A stretch of DNA of 64,000 nt, from positions 101,430,393 to 101,494,392 of the forward strand of contig CM077115.1 of NCBI GenBank assembly GCA_039619475.1, written 5' to 3'. Position numbers and translations under genes: made by a program. The notes beneath the pieces are model-generated. The model did not search any database. It saw only the letters and a list, made by a program, of their open reading frames with translations, and had not been told where the DNA came from. The first letter of the stretch is position 1. Each line of letters opens with the position of its first letter. The stretch comes from Icerya purchasi. Its lineage: Eukaryota > Arthropoda > Insecta > Hemiptera > Monophlebidae. This document shows positions 49,401 through 61,400 of this stretch, in pieces.

Positions 49401-52400
49401 AGTTTCTAATGATCAAGAACGTAACAGGAACTTAGTTAAAAAGTTACAACCTGTTACAAAAAGAATGACTTATGTAATCAAAATGAAAATAAATTTAAAT
49501 ATATTATAAAACGTAATTATAAAAATAAAAAAGAGAACAGAGGTTAATAAAATAATAATGTTTAAAAGCTAAAACAACTTGGAGCCAGTAGATGATAGTT
49601 TCATCTTAATATCTCGAAAAACAGCGAAACATGACAAATAGACACCCAAATAAAATGAATAAGATTTGGTATTTATAACCGAATTAAAAACAGTAAACAA
49701 ATCGGTACTGCTTTTTGATAAAAACCGCTGTTCAAATTTTTGGTGATAGTGTAAAATTCCAGAGTTGCTAATCGCCACGGCGTCAGTCATCGTCATAGTA
49801 TATTATGTACGATCATCGTCGCCGTATAGGACAGAAAACGTAATGTGCTCTGCTTATTAAAATATACAGATTTAAGTGGAACGTAAATGACGTTGTCTTC
49901 AGCTGATAATAAAGAGCATACACACAACTACAGTTTAACTAGTATAGATAGAAACACATTATACGTTATTTAGTTATTGTAACTGAAGAACTTCGTTCCC
50001 ATCCAGTTACAGCAGAATAGTGTTGTTTAATGAGCTAGCGACTTGTGACCAATAACAGAGGAAGCAGTGTGAGAAATATGTGCAAACTGTACAAGTAATA
50101 AAGATAAAAGAATTCCCCCCCCCCGATCACCGTCTGCTATTATTGCGTAGTTAATCGTTTATTTCGTTCATTCGGTTCCAAGACTAGTTACATAGTTATA
50201 GACAGTTATTTTAGTTACAATGGTTCCTTCTCATTTCCGGGACACAACAAGTTACAGGAATAACGAAGTGTAACGTAAATACGTTATCGATTGGAATGGA
50301 ACGAACTATTTCAGACCTGGAACTAGTTTCTAGTTACGTTCCTCATTATCTTACACATCATTAGTGTGCTTTGCTTCACTTCCAAGATCATTTTATTCCT
50401 TCTAGTATATTTTCCAAAAAGACAGCCATCTGTCCCCGAATTTCTGAAGCCATGTAAAAACAAAATTGGAATGTATGGTGGATATTGGTAGCAACAAATT
50501 TCCCTTCTATTCTTCACTACAAGTTCATTGGTAATAATACGTCCGTGTTTAATTACAAATGTCAACGGAAAGAATTAAATATGTTTACTTAGAATGCAGA
50601 GAAAAACTAGCGACTATTTTATTTGTATGTAATTTAATTCCCAACGAAATAAATGACTGTCAAAAATGGGTCTTTCTAGTGCTCCAATTGATAGCCAGAA
50701 ACGTACGATTATTCCGCCTACCATTTACAATAACAAACCAATATACAAATTCTCCCGCTACGGCTGAATTTAAAGTAAGGACTTATTTTTTAATAAACGA
50801 ATTGAAAATAAATGATTTTATATCAACAGAAATTAAAACATACGGCAGTAGCATTTCAGTTCATAATGAACTAGTAAAAACTTTGTCTAGGAGGTAGTTC
50901 TTGCTAATCAACGTGCGTTTCTGAATTATTTATTATTATTTTTGTACACTCCTTTTAATGAAATTTTTGTTTTTTATTTAATATTTATTAATATTTTATT
51001 GACATCTATATGCTCAATCTAAAATTTTTCCTGTTATGAAGAAATATTACGAAATTTTATAATTATTTTCAAATAAAACTAATCGGGAGCTAGGAAAGTA
51101 TCTTATTTATATTTAGCTTGAGTTAATGTTTTTACTAAAACAAAACATTTAGTCATATCACACTTTTCGCGCCATCCGAAAGATATATCCATGTCACAAT
51201 GTACTTCTGTGTGTTTTTCGTTTTTTTTTTTTCTCATAATTGGCCAACGAAGGACTACGTTTTTTGTTGTTTTTTTTTTTTATTACTGTATTTATCTATA
51301 TTGATTTAATATGTACGCTATTCATATATAAATGAGTAAATAAATATTTTTATTTTTATCATTAACCTTTATAGGATTGTCTGCAAAGTTTCACCTCAAG
51401 GAGTTACTACATTCGAAAATGAATTGTTTCCTGTATTTCAAATAATTTTACAAGAAGATGTAAGCGGTTAGTAATTACTTTCATTTATTTCAATTATATC
51501 TATAAAACAGTGTTATTTAAGATTAATGGATGTAATAATGTTAGCTCAGAGCTTTGCAAAGCACTTAAAAATAGAAAGAAATCTCAGAATTTTTTCTTGA
51601 AAATATTTCAAGATGAAATACTCCAATTAAATTTTTTTTTTTTTTTGTCAGTTTCGTTTAAAAATAAGTAAAATAAAACATAAAACACACATACGTTTGT
51701 CGGTCGAACTTAAGATGAAACTGTAGAGCCAAAAATATTCCTCGCATTAACCGAAATTTGCATTAAAAAGAATGAATGAATCGCGCAAAATCTTCAGATG
51801 TAAACAACCGACTCATAAAACGCATATTCCGTAATAACAATAAACTTTAATCTCCACTAGACCTCTCTGATTGGCTTACACTTACAGCAAACATCAAAGC
51901 ACATCTCGTCTTGGCATCAATTTATACTGCTCGCTTTCTCTCTCCTTCTCTTTCTGAGTTTGTACACACTCCTCTACAAGGATCGCTAATCATCTTTGAA
52001 TGAACATTATACGCTTTTGTTGTATTTGAAGAACGCCGCGTGATGCTGTGTTAAGTACGAGTATTTTCCACAAAGGTGCACAGATGCTAAAGTAGAAAGA
52101 AATAAATGTTAACTTAATTTTTCGAGGGAATATTTTCCGTTATTCCAGAACGAACCACATCATTTCAAAATGAAAAATGAAAGTAAAACTAGAGGGCTTG
52201 GTCCCTTGTTTCCTTCACTCGTCAACTCTCAAAGATACTCCTGCTCTTGCTCACGTTGACTGTATTAAACTATTAAAACAGTAAATGTTTATATACTCTT
52301 GTAAATTGTAATTTATAAAAAATAAAAAAAATAAAAATTCAAATAATCTTATACAATTATTTCTCTATAAAATAAAGGCTTTCTTATGTTCAGTTATCAG

Positions 52401-55400
52401 CTGACGTCACTGCAGCACAACACAAATTCTGTGGAAAATTAGCTTGTACGGACCCAGTTTCAGAGTTTTTAAAAACAACAGAAAAGACGATTATGATGAG
52501 AACTAACAATCTTTGATCATGTTAAACTACGCCACTGTTGGTTGCTTAAATTCCACTGACGCGGTTACTCTGATATGTTTTAACATAAATCCAAAAACGA
52601 CAATCAGAAAGAAGTTCATACGAGGGTGGTTTGAAAAGTTCTGGGCCTCGCCAAGAAATAGCGCTGCTAGGGTTAATTCATCAAGCGCGTTGCGCAGTTC
52701 CATCCTTCACAGCGTCACTGAACGAGTTTCAGCTTGGTTGAAAACGTATTACCGGTTTTATGGCAGTTTCAAGTAGAGAATTCGTGTGTTAGGTAAAAAA
52801 TGGAAAAAAAACGAAATACGAGCTGTGATTAAATATATATTTTTTTAAGAGGTTTCAATGCAACATAAATGCAATCTGAGCTCAATTCAACGTTAAAGGA
52901 GTTTCTCCTTCAAAAACCACCGTTAAACGCTGGATTGCAGAATTTAAGATGAGTCGTACAAGCACAGAAGATGAACCACGCAGTGGAGACGCCTGATAGA
53001 AGCAACTGCGCCTCAAATCATCGAAAAAATACACAGAATGGTGCTGGAAAATCGACGCATCAAAATGAAAGAGTTAGCTGAAGGTGTAGGCATATCGTCT
53101 GAACGAGTGTACCATATTTTACACGTATATAGTTTTGGGCATAAACAAGATATGCGCAAGATGGGTGCCGCGTTTGCTCACACCTGAGCAAAAACAGCGT
53201 CGAAAAGACATCTCAGCTCAAAACTTTCAGTATTTTAATCGCAATACAGCCGAATTTTTGCGTCGATTTATCACTGTTGATGAAATTTGGATTCGCCACT
53301 ATACTCCAGAGTCCAAAGAACAGTCTAGGCAATGAATTGAGAAAGGTCGAGCAGCTCCGAAGAAAGCAAAGGTGATTTTGTCCTTCAACAAAGCCATGAC
53401 GACGATTTTCTGGGATGCACGCGGAATAATCTTCATCGACTATCTTGAAAAAGGTAAAACAATAAATGGGTCATATCACGCGACTCTGCTTCAACGTTTA
53501 AGCGAAGAAATAAAAACAAAACGTCCACATTTGGCAAAGAAGAAAGTCCTTTTCCATCAAGACAATGTGCCTGCTCATACCTCTATGGTCACGATGGCAA
53601 AAATCAACGAATTAGGTTCAAATTACTTCCGCATCCGCCCCATTCGTCAGATTTAGCACCGTGCGACTATCATCTATTCCCCAATTTGAAGAAATGGCTC
53701 GGAGGAAAAATATTTGCAAATGGTAGTGAGGTGATCGTCGGTATTGATGAATATTTTCGAGACCTTCTTGAAGAAACCTACAGGGTCGATATTAATAAAC
53801 TGTCCGAGCGATGGAACAAATGTGTGAACCTAAATGGATACTATGTTGAGAAATAAAGCGCTGTTTTTATGAAAACATGTTTTTTTTCATCGGGAGACTC
53901 GGAACTTTTCAAACCACCCTCGTATCTATGCTGCATATTGAAATATAGCGCACTCCGCTTCACACTTAACAGTCGGATTCTGCCAAATTCCTCTACTTCT
54001 AATTGAAATCGAACCCTGACATTGATTGGGTACATTTTTTAAGCCAATTTAGCCACCGTATACTAGAAATCGAATCAATATTAAATTCACTTATTGTCTT
54101 ACCTGACTTAATGTTACATTATAAACCCTAATCCGTCTATTCATAATATGTTTACGTAACTAGTGAACATTGACAGTTAAAATTTTACCCTTTAGAAAAA
54201 TATTTTTAAAAAAGGTTGCTTTGTATTACACAACTATTCTGAGCTTTTAAAAATAAACACATTTTGACAACAAAAAAAATGTAGGAATCGTAATAACTAA
54301 ATTAAAACTAATTTAGAATTTTTAAACGAAAAAAAAAAAAATTGATATTACCTAAATTTTAAGTGTCTATTATCATTATAGTGTTTAAAACATAAACTTC
54401 ATTATAATATTTCACAGTATTAATAAGTTAATGTCAGTTTATTTTTTTTATAGCTGTTCAACATTTACTTAAACGTACATCCGATGAAATAAAATTTTTT
54501 TTAAATGATCTATTTAAAACTGAATTATTAAATACTTCATCAGCTGCTAAAGATTAGTTTAAATTTATTGTCCCATATATGTAAGTAATATGGAATATTA
54601 AAACCTTACAATACATATGCATTACGCAACGATCTTTGGAATTAAAATAAAAACGTATATTTTTTTTAAATAATTTGCATACATATTTCTTTAAATATCA
54701 TGTTCGTGTAAAATAAGTGGCCATGAATTACATTATTAAAACCCAAAAATAAAAAAAAGAATAAAATAAGAAACAAAAGTTAAAAAATATTTTTTAAAAT
54801 AATCATTAATTTTTATCCAAATGGAATTTATGCGAGTAATTCCTAAGTTGATCCAAACATAACACTCGATCATCAAAATTAAGTATTCCATAAAAATCGA
54901 TGCAATATGTCGCCAAACTAACATTCGCAAAACAAGAAATAACAATCTTAGCTTATGGTGAACGCGCAATTTCCTAAGAACATTAGAACTATTCCAAAAT
55001 TGAAATTTCATAATGATCCCCACATAAATTTTACCTATGACTATGATGTTATGAAAATGTTTTAATGGCGAAGATATCAAGAAGTTTTCTGTGTTGCAAG
55101 TTTTAAATAATGATGATATTAGTATAACTTATTTTTTTACTTTGTTTAATAAGTAAAAGATATTATTGATGTTAATATATATATATATATATAAGTAAAG
55201 AAATTTTCAAGTTTTATTCAAAAATGCGTAAAAATTATGTTTATTCACCTTCAACCGATTTAAAAAAAAAAAATAAAGTAGATATTACCATTCACGAATA
55301 CAGCTGAGAATTGGTTTCTTACGATTGTTAAGAGGCTTGTTTAAAAAGTCAAAGATCAGAATGAGTTTGGAGAAAACATTAATCTGTGAGAAGTAATTAG

Positions 55401-58400
55401 CAGTAAAAATATAGAAAACATCACCTTAAATATAGCATATTTTTCATTTATGGATGAACTGAAATTTATGAGTGTCCTTTATGAGGAATCGCTTAGTTTC
55501 ATCCATTTCAATAAGTACGATTCATAACTAAGATTCTTGTATGACCCGCATTTACTTCAACACTTAATCCACCAATATGTCCACTTTAATTCTTCGTCGG
55601 TTAATTATTTATTTATTTCTTTTATACTTATATTTTTTTAGTAGATGAAATTGCAGAGTAACTAATAGAAACTTTTGTTTCTATGTAAATTAATTACTCG
55701 TATTAATTGATCTATTTTCATTTTCAACTATGATTTTCTTTATGATTTTTTTAGCGTTTACAAAAAAGTAAGAATATTTCCTCAAGTTTAAACTAATTAA
55801 ATTATATATATATATGTTAAAAATTCGCGTATAATATTGTCGTTAAATTATTATCAAAAATTAAAATTCATTTGTAATTTTTTGTGCAGAGTTCATTCCG
55901 TACGTATTTCAGCTGTTATCTATGCTACTTGAATATCACAATCAAGGTGATATTTCCGAACCATATTTGGCACTATATCCATTTTTGTTAACACCAGCAT
56001 TGTGGGAACGTTCCGGAAATATTTATCCTTTAGTGAAGCTGTTAAATACATACATTAGAAAATGTGATCCGTCGCAAGTTGATAATGTACTAAAATTGGT
56101 ACGTTTTTTAAACTTTTTTCATTATTTCTTTTTTTTATAATACTCGTATCAAACGGAATTAGCACTTTCGGCGACAGATAATTTTAAATATTCGCTCGAG
56201 CAAATTTTATCGTAACAAACGATTATGTATGTGCGTAAATAGCTGGTTTCAAGCTGCTGGAACTTGGATCGGCGTTTATATGTGTGTATGCGTCGCTGAC
56301 GGGTTCATCTTCGTTGTCTCCAAGAAGAGTTTTGGTGTAGACGCTTGCACACTTGTGAACAATGCCTGGGTAAGTCTTCACATGTTCGCAGCCACGCTAC
56401 CTACATCTGATTGAGCGTCTTCGCGTTCGATCGTTTTCTAAAAATCGTGGTCCTTTGAAATTTGATTTTTGCGTTACTTTCGGTTATAACCGGTATCGGA
56501 CTAACAAAAAACACTATTCGAATTACAAAATACGAATGAAACTGCACAAACCAGTATGATTTTCCCTGTGATACCTTTTTATTAAATCAAAGGTAACAAC
56601 AACGCGTACAAGTCAACGGGTTTTCTTACTTGATAGCGCTGTGTATTATAATATTTAAACACGGACATATATTATTATCAGAAATATAAGTTAAAAATGT
56701 GAAAAAATATTTCCTATTTAATATGATTAAATATTTAAGAGTTTATTAAAAAGATTAATTCTTCTTCAGAGTCACGTTTAAGTTCTTTATCGCGTGTTGA
56801 ACGTGTTTATATGTACACTAATCATCAGTCTGCTCTCTGTTTTAAATAATTTAAAATGAGAGTACATTTTACGTTTTCTTTTTTTTTCATTTTTCTTCGC
56901 ACTTTTGTTTTTTTCTTAAACGCGGAACTACCCAACGTCCTTTCTAAGTGAACTCTTAATCTATAGAAACCTATCGAATTTAAATTTGTATGCATTGTGG
57001 TTCCAGGAATTTTATGTTTTTTTTTTTTTTTTGCGATTCTCCGTTCTTAGTAAGCATGTTAGATGCTTACTAAATTGCTTTATGAGTTTTGATGATTTTT
57101 CATTTTCTATGTTTCTTTCGCGCTTATTTTTTCTCCGCCATCAGACATGAAATTATTAAGCGACCTTTGTAAGTAAACAACTATAGGGACCTACCCACCA
57201 AATTTCAGTTTTATATGCATTATAGTCGTATATGTTTGGATGATTTAGTTTGCCTTATTTATATGTATGCATATACGTTTGTACTTTAAAAAAATAAATA
57301 AATAAATAAAATTTGAAGCCCAGAATAGAGATAGGCAGCGCGACAAAGTATACCATGTGATAATCGACCCACCATCACGATATTCCTATGGGGATTCAAC
57401 GGCTCATTGATAATGTTCGTAATGAAAATTAAAAAAACAATGTGCGTTTATTAATCACGACGATAAAGGTCATCATCATCTTTTTGTAGCTTCTTTTTGT
57501 CAGAAAATGATGGCATGCACCAATAAAAGTAATAGCCAGAAATTCATTTAAATATGAATTATTCAAAAAAGTTTATCAAGATCTTAAAATAAAATTTTAC
57601 AAAATAATACTGTTATTACCACCATTGTGCTAACATTGTAAACAAGTAAAAAAATATTTAATTCTTTAAATAACTTTATAAAACTTGAAATAAAATAGAT
57701 TGAGACAGTTTATTTATACTACAGATTAAAAATACGGAAAGATGCACATCTTCCAATTGGCGCCGCTAAATACGACCATAGATTCTACGTATTGTAAAAT
57801 TTTCAAAAATTTGTTCTTTTTTCAGTTAACATTCTTTTTAAAATTGTTAGTAACTTCGATACCGCTTGCATAATATTTCTCAATTAATGTATGTTAATGA
57901 AAGGCGCAAAAAAAATTGATTTGTAATAAAAATTGAATTTTAATTTTTATTACGGTTTATAACTGATAGGAATAATTAACTGTATTTGTTGCGTCTTACA
58001 TGCCGTAAAAATTCTAACTTTCACGTGGAAAACGTAATTTTTTGCAGAGTTCACTGTTGGGAATTTTTCAGAAATTAATTGCTAATCGATTGCACGACCA
58101 CGAAGGTTTCAGCATGATGCATAGTTTAATCGAATCCTGTCCTACGTAAGTATATACATATAATACGTGTTCTTTAAATCTGTTCGTTGCTGATAGCTGT
58201 ATTGAAAAATATCGTTTATTTTCTTTGACGTAACTGATTAGTTTTTGCAATATATCCTTTCTAACTTCGTATCTCAGAATTAAAGAAATTTTCATTGTGA
58301 TTTCGAAAATTTCGTGTAATTTTATAATCTTCAAATAGCGATCCCAAAAAAAAAAAAAAAAAAAATCTAGACAATTGGCTTGTATGAAAATTGTTTTAAC

Positions 58401-61400
58401 CTAGTTTAATTATTTAGGTCTACTGTTTACCGATTTCGCGTTAAAATAAACAAAATAATTGTAACCGATCAAGTTTATTGGAGGTACTTGTCCTGGATTC
58501 CTCGATTATATTGCGTAACATGTTTTATTAAATTTTTTTGTAATATACAATAATTATATTATTTTATATATTTTCTTTTGGGCGCGCCAGTGGCTTTGAC
58601 CCAACAACACTCACTATACTTACTGATTAGAGAAAATAAATACGAATAGTATTATAAATACGATATCTGCAGACGAATGAAATCAGTTGGAGCGGGAAAA
58701 CCAGTTAGTCATAATTTTTGGTCGTAGCGTGACAAAAAATATTACTACGATATTTTAATGTTAAAGCCGCACAAGTAACAATTAAATCTTCTACTTGTAT
58801 ATGTTTGCTATTTATTAACTAAATATTTTTTATTTGTTCTTTTCTCGTTTAAACGTTATCTATGCGGATTTTGAATCCCAAAATCATTCTCATTGTCTTT
58901 CCACTATAATATGTAAATTAAAAGGTGGCTTTTAAATTACTTTCAGAATATAAAATGTACACTGATATAGAAGAATATTTAAAATCACATATATAAAAAA
59001 GAAAAGTTGAGAAAAACATTATTTTTATAATTTGAATTACAAAAAGCAAAAAAAAAAAAAAGAAATGTGCTGCTGTATTTTTATTTTGAAAATTAATTAA
59101 AGGACATTACACATATTGATTTATGCATTTTGGAAGGATTGTAAATGCTATTTAATTTTAATAATAATAATTAATTTCTTTAAAAACAATTAATAATAGA
59201 AAAAAAAAAGTTATGGAAATATATCAATTCGTATATTAATAATTTAAAGAAGTTAAGATGATTCTTTCAGCTCGGATGATTATTAATAAAGTTTCTGTTT
59301 TCGGCCCACCAAATAAATAATGATTATTTTTTCTTTTTCACTTAAATTTTATTAATAATTCGGATATTAAAATTCAGCCTCCTCACTTGCTTCACTAGTG
59401 ACCATTTGATCAGAAAGAAAAAAAAACAGTTAAAACTTTTAAGATGCGCATCTCATAAATACGGCAATTCTTAAGACATCCAGATCAATACACTTGCACG
59501 GCGACTCAGCGAAATTAAGTGACGTGTGTGTGAATAAGTGAACGTAATATTAATTTACCGCAATGCGAAGTCTAGAACATCGAACAACAAGAACGATTAA
59601 ATTGAATAAAATTTTCCGGAATTAAATGACGGCGAATTCGCAAAATTAAAAATTTTCCGACTGGTCACTTGCAGTACTCGTAATAGAACTGTCTACATAC
59701 GTGTTTAAGCGCGAATACTAGCAATCCCCTTCTTACTCGATACTTGTAAATAAATGAACCAACTGAATCCCTGCGTGCCGTAAAGTGGAACTATATACAC
59801 ATAAACACATACAAAATTTTTTCTCTATCAGCGCATATAATTTCGGTAATTTTTACGATAAAAGCAACAGTTCCTTTTTGTCTGATCACAATGTACACAT
59901 ACAGTGTATATGTATGTATATTTACCTATATATTCTTGTAGTTCTGCTTGAAAATAGAAACTAAATAATAATTCGTCCGCGGGAAATGATAAATAAATAA
60001 TTTTGAATTTAAAATACCACCGTGCTACGGGCACAATTCGTATCACTTAAATAGTATACGTAATGAATATTGATCCGAATTGGATTTTTCTTAGATGCAG
60101 CTTCCCTGATTGTTGAAAAATATAAACACGCTCGCTTAATGTATGATCAACATTAATATTCGGACACACGTGGTAAAATTTAATAATAAACGTGAAAAAA
60201 ATGGCATTCGAATACAATTTTTGAACAAGTAACGATGAAATATGTTTGTAGTATCTATTACCAAGAAGAAGAAATACCCAAAAATTTTTAAAAATATTTA
60301 TTTTAACTTCATAAAACTCAACAAAATTTAAAACATTTCGATTTAAAATGGTAACAAAAATATTCGGACTTCTCGAAAAGGAAACAAAAAAAAAATCATT
60401 TAAAATTTGAAAGAAAAAATTAATACTTCGTAGGTAAACTTTTTTGCTCTATTACGGCAGACATTCTTCGCGACATCGACTCAACCGATTTAGCAGTTGT
60501 AGCCGGTGAAATATTTTTCCATTCGCGTAGCAACACACCTCTTTTAGCTCCTTTCTATTATAAATTTTATTTTTACGTACTTTTTGATCCAATATTTCCC
60601 ACAAGTTTTCTATAGGGTTCATGTCTGGTGACTGGAGTAGTTTCAATCACTTTCGGGCAGTTGTAAAGTAACCAACTGCGAGATAGCCATGATTTATGTT
60701 TTTGGGATAATTGTCTTAATAAAAACTAAAACGCTTTTCAAACCCCAAATTGGTAGCGCTTGCTTTAAATTTTTTTTTTTTTTAAAACGTTAACATACAT
60801 TTCGGCATTCATGTTGCCATCGATAAATTCTAAATTCCCCATTCCTGAGGTTGCGAAACACCGCCAAAACCGTCACACTTCCGCCTCCGTGTTTCACTGT
60901 AGCGTTTAAATTACATTTTTCTTCTGTCACTACTAAAAACATTAAATTTACTTTCACTCGTAAATATCGCCGATTTCCAATAATTAAAATTGCGGCGCTG
61001 TTGGTTTTCTTTAGCAAAATTTAAACGTTTTTTTCGATTATATTCATTTACGAGAGAGGTTTTCTTCGAGTAGTACGCGAATTGTAACCGTTCTTTTTAA
61101 TGATGCGACGGATGATTCGACGGATGGTGAACTTTCAATTGAAAGTGATGAAATAACTCCGAATTTCGACGCGTGAATTGTAGGATTTTTCTTTATTTCC
61201 TTTACTATGAATCGCTCGTCCCACGGTGTGCCAATGTACGTGGTCGTCCTTTCTCAAGAATAAAATCTAACCTGCGTTCAAGATCGAATCTTCGACAAAT
61301 ATCGTCTATACCGTGTACTTTTTTTGATATTGAACAATTTCGCGATTTCACGATCAGCTTTGTGCCTTTTGCGCGATTAAAATTGGGTTAATTTTCGCAC

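Noticed and set aside
54736..55080. 114-codon minus-strand ORF as a nested gene
   Set aside because: Hydrophobic, compositionally AT-driven, and no motif or splice evidence.
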